From: Verrucomicrobiota bacterium
Lineage (GTDB): Bacteria > Verrucomicrobiota > Lentisphaeria > Oligosphaerales > Oligosphaeraceae
NCBI GenBank assembly: GCA_019136135.1
Contig: JAGVUR010000078.1
Span: forward strand, 1-64,000
Direction of reading: 5' to 3'
Length of the DNA stretch: 64,000 bases
Shown: piece by piece, positions 46,191 through 56,800 of the stretch
How the letters are laid out: the number at the start of each line of letters is the position of its first letter
Numbering within the stretch: the stretch's first letter is position 1
Notes under the pieces: generated by a model
Databases searched by the model: none
The model's input: the letters and a program-made list of their open reading frames with translations, nothing else
What the model was told of the DNA's origin: nothing
Translations under genes and position numbers: made by a program

Positions 46191-46223
46191 ACCGTGGCGG
46201 GATTCGGAACTTTTCGCCACGGT
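46191..46223. terminator. Hairpin between bamA and the permease gene
   Basis: Perfect 9-bp arms ACCGTGGCG and CGCCACGGT with a 15-nt loop and no T-run after them. It may attenuate transcription into the next gene rather than stop it. Confidence 0.5.
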
Positions 46224-46235
46224 CATGCCCCATGA

Positions 46236-47333
46236 ATGAAGACACTCACCCTGTATTTGACCAGAAACATTCTCGTCAGCACCGCCATCGCCTTGGCGGT
46301 GTTGACATTTGTCATGCTTTCAGGTCACTTCTTCAGGGCTTTTGACCTTCTCGCACGCGGCGTTTCCCCAGCTTTCATCGGCGAGTTCCTCCTGCTGATG
46401 GTTCCTGACATGCTCCGCTTCACGCTCCCGCTTTCGATTCTGGTCGCAACGGTCCTGATCTTTGGCAGAATGTCATCGGACAACGAAATCGTCGCCCTGA
46501 AGGCAAGCGGAATCAGCCTCTGGCAAATCATCGCTCCGGGCTTGGCGATCGCGACCGCATTCTCAATCATTTGCCTCTTGATCTCCCTGGTGATCTCGCC
46601 AAATTGCCGATACAAGGCTGAGCAACTCAGGTGGTCTGCACTGGCGAATGCGCCGATCTCACTCATCGAACCAGGCGTCTTCACCAAACTCTCGCCCAAA
46701 TGCCACATCCGAGTCGGAAGCAGGGTTGGAGACGAATTGGAAGACATCCACATCATCCTCCATAATTCGGACAACGCCATCCAGGACATCGTTGCCAAAC
46801 GCGGCAGACTCCATATCGATACCGAAGCGCGGCAATTTGAACTCGAGCTCAACGAAGCCCAAATCTCGGATTTCGCCTTTGGAACGCAATACGCACTTCC
46901 CAAGCGGCATCTCGCCGCAACCGCAATCAAACTCCCGATCGACCTCGCATCATCGCAATCCAAGAAAAGCCTTGTCAGAAAACCCAAGTTCATGACCGTC
47001 AAAATGCTCTTTGGAAGAATCAAATTGCTTCAGGAAGAGGGGCAGGACGTCACGGGGTTGATGACCGACCTTCACAACAGACTTTCACTTTCGCTTTCGC
47101 CAATCTCATTCCTGCTTCTGGGAATCCCTTTCGGGATCCGCGGGAAGCGCTCCGAACTCTCCGTCGGACTACTGATTTGCGTCGTCTTGGCACTGGGGTT
47201 CTACGTCTTCCTTCTGTTGGCAGGAATGCTTGAAAAGCAGCCACAGCTCCACCCTGAGCTAATCGTCTGGCTACCTAACATACTCTATCAAACAGGCGGG
47301 TTGCTCGCCTTGCGCAAAATCGGAAAACACTAA
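46236..47333 (+). CDS. LptF/LptG family lipopolysaccharide export permease
   Basis: 365 residues of the YjgP/YjgQ type. Three hydrophobic segments lie in the first 130 residues (about 10-35, 50-75 and 100-125), then a periplasmic jelly-roll region of about 130 residues (beginning KAEQLRWSALANAPISLIEPGVF), then three more segments near the end. DNEIVALKASGISLWQI is typical of the family. With LptB it forms the inner-membrane transporter that extracts lipopolysaccharide. Only one of the LptF/LptG pair is in the window, and which of the two it is cannot be settled. Its stop overlaps the lepA start (TAATG). Confidence 0.88.
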   Translation: MKTLTLYLTRNILVSTAIALAVLTFVMLSGHFFRAFDLLARGVSPAFIGEFLLLMVPDMLRFTLPLSILVATVLIFGRMSSDNEIVALKASGISLWQIIAPGLAIATAFSIICLLISLVISPNCRYKAEQLRWSALANAPISLIEPGVFTKLSPKCHIRVGSRVGDELEDIHIILHNSDNAIQDIVAKRGRLHIDTEARQFELELNEAQISDFAFGTQYALPKRHLAATAIKLPIDLASSQSKKSLVRKPKFMTVKMLFGRIKLLQEEGQDVTGLMTDLHNRLSLSLSPISFLLLGIPFGIRGKRSELSVGLLICVVLALGFYVFLLLAGMLEKQPQLHPELIVWLPNILYQTGGLLALRKIGKH

Positions 47334-49135
47334 TGGCTGAACTAGATAAAATCAGAAACTTCTGCATTGTCGCACACGTTGACCACGGAAAATCCACGCT
47401 GGCCGATCGATTCCTCCTGCACACCAAAACCATCGAGGAACGCGTGTTCCGCGATCAAGTCCTCGATGCAATGGATCTGGAACAAGAACGCGGAATCACC
47501 ATCAAGTCACATCCCGTCAGAATGCAATACGATGCTGACGACGGTCAAACGTACCAGTTCAACCTGATCGATACCCCTGGGCACGTGGACTTCAGCTACG
47601 AAGTCTCGCGATCACTCGCCGCTTGCGAAGGGGCAATCCTCCTCGTTGACGCGGCCCAGGGAGTCCAAGCGCAGACAATGGCAAACGTCAATCTCGCCAT
47701 CAACCAAGGACTCGAAATCATTCCTGTGATCAATAAGGTCGACCTGCCAGCCGCAAACGTGCCGCTATGCCTCGAACAATTCGAGGAAATCCTAGCAATC
47801 CCGGCAGAAGAGGTCCTCAAGGTCTCTGCAAAAACAGGAGACGGCGTCAAGGAACTGCTCGAAGCGGTCATCCATAGGATCCCGGCGCCCAAACCACAAT
47901 CCGAAGTCCTCCAGGCACTCGTGTTCGATTCGATCTACGATGTCTACAGGGGAGTCGTAACCTATGTCAGAGTCGTCAATGGATCCATCAAGGCAGGCGA
48001 CCAAATCAGGCTCTTCAACACAGAACTCGACACCGACGTCAAGGAAGTCGGATTCTTCTCGCCAACGATGAAACCAGTCGAGCAACTCAACGCAGGAGAA
48101 GTCGGATACGTCATTACAGCGATCAAGACACCCTCTGACATCGATGTCGGCGATACGATCACACATTCGCAAAATCCATGCCAGGAAGCTCTTCCGGGAT
48201 TCCAGAAGATCAGCCCAATGGTCTTCTCGGGCGTCTATCCGATCGACACCGCCGACTACGAGGCGCTCAAGGCCAACATCGCCAAGCTCAGGCTCAACGA
48301 CTCCGCATTCGTCGCGCAACCAGAAAGTTCCATCGCGCTCGGCGCAGGATTCCGCTGTGGCTTCCTCGGCCTGCTCCACATGGACATCGTACAAGAACGA
48401 CTCTCCAGAGAGTACAACATGGATCTTATCCTGACGTACCCTTCAGTCATTTACCATGTCTACATGAAAAATGGAACGATGAAGGAAATCGACAATCCGC
48501 TCTATATGCCGGATCCGAGCACGATCGACCATATAGAAGAACCGATGATCAAAGCCCAAATCATCTCGCCATCGACCTATATGGGCAATATCATGAACCT
48601 CGTCCTCGAAAAACGAGGAATATGCCTTAAAACAGAAAATGTCGACAAGCAGCACGTCCTGATCACGGCGCGAATGCCCCTCCATGAAATCGTCATCGAC
48701 TTCTATGACAAGCTCAAAACCTGTACTCGCGGATACGGATCGATGGACTATGAACCCGATGGATACGAAACGGCTCCAACGGTCAAACTTGAAATCCTTG
48801 TCAACGGCGAACCCGTAGATGCATTCGCGTCAATCTGCCACGCAGACAGGGCAGTCGCAAGAGCCAGAATGATCTGCGAAAGACTCAAGGACGCAATCCC
48901 CCCGCAAATGTTCAAAGTCGCCATCCAAGGTGCCATCGGCGGGCGAATCATCGCACGCGAAGACGTCAGGCAACTACGCAAAAACGTCCTTGCAAAATGC
49001 TATGGCGGCGACATTTCACGTAAACGAAAACTCCTTGACAAGCAGCGCGAAGGCAAGAAGCGCATGAAGGAAGTCGGAAACGTCCACATCCCGCAGGAAG
49101 CCTTTGTCGCAGTGCTCCGTTCAAACGAAGAATAA
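47333..49135 (+). CDS. lepA: Elongation factor 4 (LepA)
   Basis: 600 residues, the standard length. GTPase motifs: AHVDHGKSTLADRF (P-loop), RGITIKS (switch I), DTPGHVDFSYEV (G3) and NKVDLP (G4). The LepA-specific C-terminal domain is present (KRKLLDKQREGKKRMKEVG near the end). It binds stalled ribosomes and affects translocation and initiation. It overlaps the permease gene by one base and is followed after 24 bp by lepB, the classic lepA-lepB pairing. Confidence 0.98.
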   Translation: MAELDKIRNFCIVAHVDHGKSTLADRFLLHTKTIEERVFRDQVLDAMDLEQERGITIKSHPVRMQYDADDGQTYQFNLIDTPGHVDFSYEVSRSLAACEGAILLVDAAQGVQAQTMANVNLAINQGLEIIPVINKVDLPAANVPLCLEQFEEILAIPAEEVLKVSAKTGDGVKELLEAVIHRIPAPKPQSEVLQALVFDSIYDVYRGVVTYVRVVNGSIKAGDQIRLFNTELDTDVKEVGFFSPTMKPVEQLNAGEVGYVITAIKTPSDIDVGDTITHSQNPCQEALPGFQKISPMVFSGVYPIDTADYEALKANIAKLRLNDSAFVAQPESSIALGAGFRCGFLGLLHMDIVQERLSREYNMDLILTYPSVIYHVYMKNGTMKEIDNPLYMPDPSTIDHIEEPMIKAQIISPSTYMGNIMNLVLEKRGICLKTENVDKQHVLITARMPLHEIVIDFYDKLKTCTRGYGSMDYEPDGYETAPTVKLEILVNGEPVDAFASICHADRAVARARMICERLKDAIPPQMFKVAIQGAIGGRIIAREDVRQLRKNVLAKCYGGDISRKRKLLDKQREGKKRMKEVGNVHIPQEAFVAVLRSNEE

Positions 49136-49159
49136 TAAGATCCAACAAGCTCCAATAAG

Positions 49160-50692
49160 ATGCCACTATACGTCCTGATCATCGTAGATGTCGCAGTTTT
49201 CTGGTTCTTCTTCGGAAACTACGTCCAGAAGCATTGCCGTACGCCAAACGGAAAACGTAAATTCAGATTGGCGGAAATCGAAAAATTCCTGCGCAACTTG
49301 CTGCTCAGGGACAAGGACATCCTCCCTGACAAGGAAATCGAGTCAATGAAAAGCGTCATCGAGGAAATCCGTACGACCAGAGCCGAAAACCAACCACAGG
49401 CTATCGCGGAATTGCTCGGGAAGCTTGACGGATCAACCTCACTAGGTCTTCCAAAACCCAAAAAACACGCCTGGGTCAGGGACCATCTGGAAATCCTGGT
49501 CGTCGCACTCGGACTTGCTTTCGGAATCAGATCGCTCTTCATTCAACCCTTTAAAATCCCAACGGGCAGCATGCAGCCTACGCTCTACGGAATCCACTTC
49601 ACGGAATCCGGCAAGGTGCCCTCAAACAAGCTTGCCATCTTCTTCAACTACCTCAACTTCTCAAGGCAGAACTACAACGTCGTTGCCAGGGCGCCGGGGC
49701 GATTCGACTGGACATCGATCAGACCCGGGAGAAACTACCTCCCGCTTTTCCCCTCGACGCTCTTCAATATCGGCACGGAAACCTATCGCGTCCCAGGAAC
49801 ACCCGCAGAAGTCCAGCAGATTATCTACGAATATTTCCAGAAAAAAGCGCGAAAAGGACCCCTTAACTTCAGACAATCCGATCCGCTCTTCGCCTCAAGC
49901 CAAGACTCCTTCCCAACCTATGTCAAAACCGCTGGAACACTCGATTGGAACTCGCTTAAACAACTCGATACCGACAACCCCAACCAGCCCGTAACGCAAC
50001 TAAAAATCGGTGACGACACCTACGAACTCCCAGGACTGCTGGAAGACGTCAAGCGGACTATCGTCAGAATATACATCAATCCGCTAACCTCCAGATACTT
50101 CGACCTCCAAGAAGGAGATGTCTTCATCAGGGGATTCCGTGAAACGGGAGACCACCTGTTCGTCAATCGACTCTCACTCTTCTTCAGCGAACCTAAACGA
50201 GGTGACGTGATGGTCTTCACGACGGACAATCTCGTCGATCCCGACGGAACTGGATTCGGAGGACGATTCTATATCAAACGATTGGTCGGACTCCCAGGCG
50301 ATACGCTCAAGATCAAGGACAGAATGCTATTCGTCAAGCCAAAAGGCGAAAGCGACTTCCGTTGCCTGGACGAAAAAGACGCAGCGGGATTCAAGAGGAT
50401 CTACAGCGAAACCGGAGACTTCCATGGATATTCACACATGGACGGAAACGCACCATACCTCAATAACAACAACGCTGAATTCACAATCCCAGACAACAAC
50501 TACTTCATGCTGGGCGACAACTCGGAAAACAGCAAGGACAGCAGATACTGGGGAACAGTCCCGAGAAAAAACATCATCGGAAAACCAGGCGTCGTCTGGT
50601 GGCCGCTATCAAGAAGATGGGGACTCGTTGACAGAATAGAGCCTGATCCTACAATCGGACCAACACCAGCAAACTATCCAATACGGAAATAA
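49160..50692 (+). CDS. lepB: Signal peptidase I with a large duplicated insertion
   Basis: 510 residues, against about 324 in Escherichia coli. An N-terminal membrane segment (about 3-20) and a cytoplasmic stretch lead to a second hydrophobic segment (110-128) and the catalytic Ser137 in IPTGSMQPTLYG. The general base Lys373 lies in RFYIKRLVGLPGD, and FMLGDNSENSKDSRYWG is the last family box. Ser and Lys are 236 residues apart instead of about 55. The extra sequence contains two copies of a unit of about 47 residues: 181-227 (RFDWTSI to IIYEYF) and 260-306 (TLDWNSL to IVRIYI). The enzyme removes signal peptides on the outer face of the inner membrane. Confidence 0.92.
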   Translation: MPLYVLIIVDVAVFWFFFGNYVQKHCRTPNGKRKFRLAEIEKFLRNLLLRDKDILPDKEIESMKSVIEEIRTTRAENQPQAIAELLGKLDGSTSLGLPKPKKHAWVRDHLEILVVALGLAFGIRSLFIQPFKIPTGSMQPTLYGIHFTESGKVPSNKLAIFFNYLNFSRQNYNVVARAPGRFDWTSIRPGRNYLPLFPSTLFNIGTETYRVPGTPAEVQQIIYEYFQKKARKGPLNFRQSDPLFASSQDSFPTYVKTAGTLDWNSLKQLDTDNPNQPVTQLKIGDDTYELPGLLEDVKRTIVRIYINPLTSRYFDLQEGDVFIRGFRETGDHLFVNRLSLFFSEPKRGDVMVFTTDNLVDPDGTGFGGRFYIKRLVGLPGDTLKIKDRMLFVKPKGESDFRCLDEKDAAGFKRIYSETGDFHGYSHMDGNAPYLNNNNAEFTIPDNNYFMLGDNSENSKDSRYWGTVPRKNIIGKPGVVWWPLSRRWGLVDRIEPDPTIGPTPANYPIRK

Positions 50693-50703
50693 CGAAACTC
50701 ACC

Positions 50704-52740
50704 ATGACCACAAGAGCAGTCATCCTTGGATTCCTAGGCGCCGCCTTCATCTGTGGAGTAAGCTACTTCAACGACTTCATCCTCCAGCAGACGTACCTGG
50801 TCGGCAACAACATGCCCGTCAGCGTCTATGGAGTCCTGATCATATTCTGCCTGGTCGTCAACCCCCTCCTTGGCAAACGCGCCTTCAAAGGCAAAGAACT
50901 CGCGCTAGTCGTCGCAATGACACTCGCAGCCTGCTGCATACCTGGTTCGGGACTGATGAGGACATTCACCACCTCACTGATATTGCCCCATCACTTCGTC
51001 AAGACAACTCCAGGATGGAAAGCAAACAATATCCTTGCTGAAATCCCGCCAAACATGCTCGCCGACGTCTCAAAGGACGAAGATACGGCGTTGATTGGAT
51101 TCGTCCAAGGACTCGGAGGACCAGACAAGCCGTTCACCTTGGCGGACGTCCCATGGAGTGCCTGGAAACAACCGCTCCTCCTCTGGATACCCATGCTGCT
51201 GACAGTCTGGATCGCCCTCATCGCCATTGCACCAATGCTGCATCGACAATGGGCGCACCACGAACACCTGCCATACCCAGTCGCAGAATTCACAAACGCA
51301 CTCCTCCCTGATCGAACGGGGAAACTGCCCGCAATCCTAAAAAACAGGCTTTTCTGGATCGCGACAATCTGTGTCTTCACCATCCATTTCAACAATTTCC
51401 TCTACACATGGTTCCCGGAAAGCCTGATCTACTTCAACAAACACATCAATCTCATTCCCCTCGCACGGCTTAGCACAACCTTCCAGCGAGGCGGAGGAGC
51501 AGGACTGCTCGCGCCAACACTCTACTTCTCGGTCATCGGACTCGCATTCTTCCTTGCCTCCGACGTGGTCCTCTCATGCGGCATCGGACCTTTCTTCTGG
51601 TGCTACGTATGCGGATGCTTCGCCACATACGGAATCTCGCTTAGATCCAATATCGATGGAGTATGGTACCTGGGTATCTCACCGCTCTCAATGCTCAATT
51701 TCGGCTCCTATCTCGGAATGGCAATACTCGTACTCTACCTGGGAAGACGATACTACCTAAGCACGCTCAAACAAGCGCTCTTCATCAAGTCGGGCGATCC
51801 CGTCGAAAAGCATGTCGTCATCGGAATGCGGATTTTCCTGCTTCTGATTCCCCTGCTTTTCATACAGCTAGTCAGGACCGGCTTGGAATGGCCCTTTGCG
51901 ATCATCTACATTGCTGGCTTGTTTATGTTTTTCATCATGATCAGCAGGGTGATGGCGGAAACCGGGATCTTCTACATTCAGCCATTCTTCATGCCTTCGG
52001 GCATTGTCTGGGCGCTTTTCGGCGCCAGCGCCATCGGAACCAGGCAACTGATGATACTCTTGATGCTTTGCCTGACATTTGTCATCGACCCACGGGAAAC
52101 CCTCCTCCCGTTCATATCGGGATCGCTGAAGGTAAACGACGACCAATCGCTCAAGCTCGGAAAAGCCACCACGGCCTGCGCTTTGGCTATGATCCTCGGA
52201 CTTGTCGTTGCAGTACCAACAACACTCTTCCTCCAATACAAGTATGGCGTGCCATGGGTTGACTCATGGTCGGCGCAAGCCGTTCCCAAAATGCCCTGCG
52301 ACAACGTCAATGTCGTCGCACAACGACTAATCCAGCAAGACCAACTGGAAAAGGCGGCCAACTACACCATCTGGGAAAGATTCATCAATGCCCGGCCTGA
52401 ACCCAAGGCCATGATTGCCGCTGCCGCAGGCATCGCCTTGGTCACCATATTTGCATTCGCTCGACTTCGCATCACATGGTGGCCTTTGCATCCTGTGCTT
52501 TTCCTTGTTTGGTCAACAGAGCCGCAGCGACGGATGGCAGGCGCTTTCCTCGTGGGATGGCTGTTCAAGACATTGGTCTCGAAGTATGGCGGAGCAAAAT
52601 TCTACCAAAAGCTCAAGCCAATGGCCTTCGGGCTAGTCGCCGGTGAAATCCTAGGTTCGATCATCCCCTGCTTGATCTGCGCAATCTACTACGCAATCAC
52701 CAAGGAGATCCCACCACGATTCATGGTGCTCCCAGGCTGA
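50704..52740 (+). CDS. Polytopic membrane protein, DUF6785/DUF6784-like
   Basis: 678 residues with about a dozen hydrophobic segments spread over the whole length (for example VILGFLGAAFICGVSYFNDF, LLLWIPMLLTVWIALIAIAP, LIPLLFIQLVRTGLEWPFAI, MIAAAAGIALVTIFAFARL). It resembles large uncharacterised membrane proteins common in Planctomycetes, Lentisphaerae and Verrucomicrobia that carry paired DUF6785/DUF6784 domains and look distantly like oligopeptide-transporter-type carriers. It starts 11 bp after lepB, so it is probably co-transcribed with it. The substrate is unknown and no catalytic motif was seen. Confidence 0.6.
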   Translation: MTTRAVILGFLGAAFICGVSYFNDFILQQTYLVGNNMPVSVYGVLIIFCLVVNPLLGKRAFKGKELALVVAMTLAACCIPGSGLMRTFTTSLILPHHFVKTTPGWKANNILAEIPPNMLADVSKDEDTALIGFVQGLGGPDKPFTLADVPWSAWKQPLLLWIPMLLTVWIALIAIAPMLHRQWAHHEHLPYPVAEFTNALLPDRTGKLPAILKNRLFWIATICVFTIHFNNFLYTWFPESLIYFNKHINLIPLARLSTTFQRGGGAGLLAPTLYFSVIGLAFFLASDVVLSCGIGPFFWCYVCGCFATYGISLRSNIDGVWYLGISPLSMLNFGSYLGMAILVLYLGRRYYLSTLKQALFIKSGDPVEKHVVIGMRIFLLLIPLLFIQLVRTGLEWPFAIIYIAGLFMFFIMISRVMAETGIFYIQPFFMPSGIVWALFGASAIGTRQLMILLMLCLTFVIDPRETLLPFISGSLKVNDDQSLKLGKATTACALAMILGLVVAVPTTLFLQYKYGVPWVDSWSAQAVPKMPCDNVNVVAQRLIQQDQLEKAANYTIWERFINARPEPKAMIAAAAGIALVTIFAFARLRITWWPLHPVLFLVWSTEPQRRMAGAFLVGWLFKTLVSKYGGAKFYQKLKPMAFGLVAGEILGSIIPCLICAIYYAITKEIPPRFMVLPG

Positions 52741-52775
52741 TCTTGTGGGAAACAAGGTTGTACTGGCTTGGAGTT

Positions 52776-53717
52776 CTATTCGTCGCTGGATTCTTGTACC
52801 AGGTAAATCGGCCTGCCTTTGACTTCCATGTAGATCTTCGAGATATAGAGCCCCAACACCCCAATCAGCAAGAATTGCAGGCCGCTAAAGAATGTCAGGC
52901 AAGCAAGGATTGTCGTGTATCCCTGGACCGCTTCCCCGAAGAACAACGTTTTCACCAGCGTCTTGATGCAAATAATCGCCGCAAAAAGACACGCCAAGAA
53001 GCCCAGCACAAAGGACAGGTACAGGGGAGACGTCGAAAATCCAATCATCCCTTCCAGCGCGTACTTGCACAAGCCTATAAACGACCATTTGCTCTCACCG
53101 GACAGCCGTTCCTTGTTCTCGTACGGCAACCACTTCACCTTGAATCCAACCCATCCAAACAATCCCTTCGAAAACCGATTGTACTCGCGCATCGAAAGAA
53201 GGGCATTGACGTATTTCCGGGTCATCAGACGAAAATCACGGGCGCCAGGCTCCAAATTCACACGGGTCAACCACCCCATCAAACCATAAAACATACGCGC
53301 AAAAAAACTGCGTATCACGGGTTCGCCGCGACGATCCACGCGCCGAGTCGCAACGCATTCCCATTCGCCGGACAAAATGTACGGAATCATCTCGAGGAGC
53401 ATTGACGGCGGATCCTGCATATCGGCGTCCATTACGGCAACCAAGTCGCCGCGAGCAGCTTCCATCCCGCATAGCAACGCAGACTCCTTGCCGAAATTCC
53501 TGGAAAAAGACTGGTAGTGGACCCGAGGGTCACCCGCGCGAAGCTCCTTCAAGACCGACAATGTCCCGTCGGTGGAACCGTCGTCAACAAACCTGAACTC
53601 GACTTCCAGCCCTTCAGGCAACGAAGGAAGTATCTGGCAAATGCTCGCGTATAACGCCCGAAGACAAGACTCTTCGTTATAGCACGGAACAACGAGTGAC
53701 AGCAGGCGGAATGACAT
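52776..53717 (-). CDS. Family 2 glycosyltransferase, polyprenyl-phosphate type
   Basis: 313 residues. The GT-A domain starts LLSLVVPCYNEESCL and has FVDDGSTDGT, SFSRNFGKESALLCGMEAA and the DxD-containing AVMDADMQDPP. Two C-terminal membrane segments (about 232-258 and 268-292) end with GLYISKIYMEVKGRP. This is the layout of the GtrB/ArnC/DPM1-like enzymes that load a sugar onto a polyprenyl phosphate on the cytoplasmic side. The sugar is unknown. It ends with TAG and is convergent with the DUF6785-like gene, 35 bp away. Confidence 0.9.
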   Translation of the reverse strand: MSFRLLSLVVPCYNEESCLRALYASICQILPSLPEGLEVEFRFVDDGSTDGTLSVLKELRAGDPRVHYQSFSRNFGKESALLCGMEAARGDLVAVMDADMQDPPSMLLEMIPYILSGEWECVATRRVDRRGEPVIRSFFARMFYGLMGWLTRVNLEPGARDFRLMTRKYVNALLSMREYNRFSKGLFGWVGFKVKWLPYENKERLSGESKWSFIGLCKYALEGMIGFSTSPLYLSFVLGFLACLFAAIICIKTLVKTLFFGEAVQGYTTILACLTFFSGLQFLLIGVLGLYISKIYMEVKGRPIYLVQESSDE

Positions 53718-53810
53718 GGATTTGACTCCTGGAGATCGACACCAAAAAACCTCATCGCCTAAACATAATGCGACCTTCGGGCTTTTGCAATATCCGATCT
53801 CGCAAGCAAT

Positions 53811-56800
53811 CTACTTCTTCAGCGACGCCTTGACAGCCTTCAATTCGCGCAAGCCACCACGGTGCAGCACCATGTACACGATGGGGATGAAAATCAACGT
53901 CACCAATGTAGATGAACTCAAGCCACCAATGACAGCACGAGCCAAGGGAGCCATCGATTCACCACCTTCGCCAAGGGCAAGAGCCATCGGAACAAGACCC
54001 AGGATAGTCGTCAATGATGTCATCAAAATCGGGCGCAAACGACGCCGGGCCGACTCAAAAATCGCATCGTAGATCCCGACTCCAACGGCGCGCAGCTCAT
54101 TGATCTGGTCAACTAGGATAATCGCGTTGTTCACAACGATTCCAGCCAGCATGATACAGCCGATCGCCGATTGCATATTCAACGTCGTATTCGTGATAAA
54201 CAGGATCACCAACACACCGATCGCCGCAAGCGGAACCGAGAACATGACTACCAGGGGATCCAGCAGCGACTCGTATTGGCAAGCCATGACCATGTACACC
54301 AAGACAACCGCCAAGGCGAACATCGCCAGCAATTCCTGGAAGGTCTCCACCTGGTCATCCCAGTTGCCGGAAGGAGTAATCGAGAAGCCGGCGGGACGCA
54401 AGATGCTGTCCAGTTTCGGCTGCGCCTCCTTGATGACGGTTCCGATATCGACGCCAGCAATGTTGCAATACAGGGTCACGACACGCTCCTGCTCCTTTCG
54501 GTCGATGCGTACCGCGCCTTTATGGGACTTCGTGCTCGTAACATTGCGGAGGTTGATTGCCTCGCCGAACTCGTTCGTCACCAGCAAATCGTGAATCTCG
54601 TGCAACTGACGACGGTCGGAATCCTTCATCTTGACCAGAATCCTGTACTCGTCACCGCCTTCGCGGTAGTTTGTCGACGACACGCCAGCCACAGAAGTCT
54701 CTAGGAAGTTCGCAATCGTATTTACATCCAGCCCCAGAGTCGAAGCCTTGACCCGGTCGATTTGGAACAGTTCCTCAGGCGTCCCGGTTTCCCGCGAGAT
54801 TCGCACGTCGGTGACCCCGTTGACGGTTTCCATCAGCTCGGCCGCTTGCCTGGCAAGTTCGTCCCCCGTCTCCATGTCATAACCTCGAATGTCAATCTCC
54901 AGACGGGAATCGGCGCCGCCACCCATCATTCGGCTGAAGAAACTCACCGAAGCAAAGCACCGAACCTTTGCACCAGGATAACGGTTCCGCAACTTGTTCT
55001 GCAAATCCAAAGCAACCTGCTCGCTGCTTCGAGTCCGGAGATGAGGCTTGACCAAATAAACGGACATGCTAGCAGAATGAGCGGCAGAACCACGCCATAC
55101 GGAACCGCCAATGTTCGATTGCATCTTCAGGTACTCGGGAACATTCTCAATGATGTAGCGCTCGACATCCTCGGCAATCTCAGACGTGATTCCAACTCGC
55201 GTACCGACATCTAGCTCGATACGGACATTCACCTGGCTCTCGTCCGTCTCAGGCATGATCTCGGTGCCAATAAATTGCCACAAGCCGAAACAGCCAACAA
55301 CGGCCAATGCCACCACTATGGTTACCGAAACCCAATGGAACATGCAAAACCGAAGGAATATCTGGTATGCCATCGTCAACTCATCAATGAAATTCCCGAT
55401 CCAGCGGGACAGGGGATGTTCCTTCCCCCCTGCAAGTCCTTTGCCCGCGAAACGCTTCTCGGCCAAGGCACCAATCCGCGCGGTCATCATCGGAACAACC
55501 GTCACGGCAGTCACGTAACTGCAAAGCAACGAAAAGCAAATCACGACCGCCAGCTCGGAAAACATAATCCCGACCATCCCTTCAACGAAAAACATCGGCA
55601 GGAAAATCACAAGAGTCGTCAGTGTAGAAGCAAGAATCGGAGTTATGACCTCCATCGTCCCCTTCTCCGATGCCGTCACGACATCCAACTTTTCCTCATC
55701 GCGCAAACGACTAATGTTCTCCAACACCACAATCGAGTTGTCAACCAACATGCCGACACCAAGCGCCAAGCCACCCAAAGTCATGATGTTCAACGTATAG
55801 CCAGTAAAGTAAATCAGCGCGAACGTCGCAAAAATCGAAAAAGGAATCGATGTGGCAATCACAAGCGTCGATGTCCAATTCCTCAGGAAAAACAAAATCA
55901 CAAGAACGGCCAGCAAACCGCCTTGCCACGCCGAAGACCCAACGCTGTCAATCGAATTCTTGATGAAGTCAGCGCTCGAGTGCATGATCTGCATCTGAAC
56001 CTGGGGGAACTCCTCGTTAATTCGCTTCAACTCCTTCTCAACGCCAGCAACAACCGATACCGTGTTTCGATCCGATTGCTTGAATACCAGCATGCGAATG
56101 CCGTTGCGCCCGTTGATGTGGACAGCTGTCGTCTCCTTCTCCCATGCATCAACGACCTCGGCAATGTCCTTGATCCGAATCGTCGCACCGTCGCGCACCG
56201 CAACGATCGTCTCGCGGATCTCGTCCAGGCTCTTGTACTGGCCAGGAGTACGCAACAAGACCTCGTAGTTGCCAGAATCAATCGTTCCAGCAGGCAAAGT
56301 CAAATTCTGACGGTTCAAGACATCCAAGATCGCCTTGGTTGACAGGCGCATCGCCTTGATCTTCTCGGGATACAAGTTCACATGGATCTCACGCTTGCGA
56401 CCACCTAGGATATTCAGAGACCCAACCCCGTCAACACGCTCCAAGCGAGGCTCGATCTGATCCTCGATGAACTGACGCAACATGACAGGATCCAAGTCGG
56501 CGGCACAACCCAAAACCGCAACCGGCGCCGACGCCGCGTCGAACTTCCGCAAGGTCGGACGATCGACGTCTTCCGGCAACGCATTGATGATGCGGTCAAT
56601 CCTGTCCCGCACATCGTTGGCCGCCGCATCGATGTCAATCCCCCACTCGAACGAAACACGCACAATAGAGCGACCTTCAGACGAACTGGAACGCAATTCC
56701 TTCACGCCGGGAACCGCGCCGACGCCTTCCTCAATCGGGCGAGTGACCAGCTCCTCGACTTCCTCGGGACTGGCATCCCTATACTCCGCAATGACCGTCA

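Noticed and set aside
55275-56342. 355-codon plus-strand frame opposite the RND transporter
   Set aside because: The RND gene is unambiguous; the frame is rich in Arg, His and Asn as expected from an antisense shadow.
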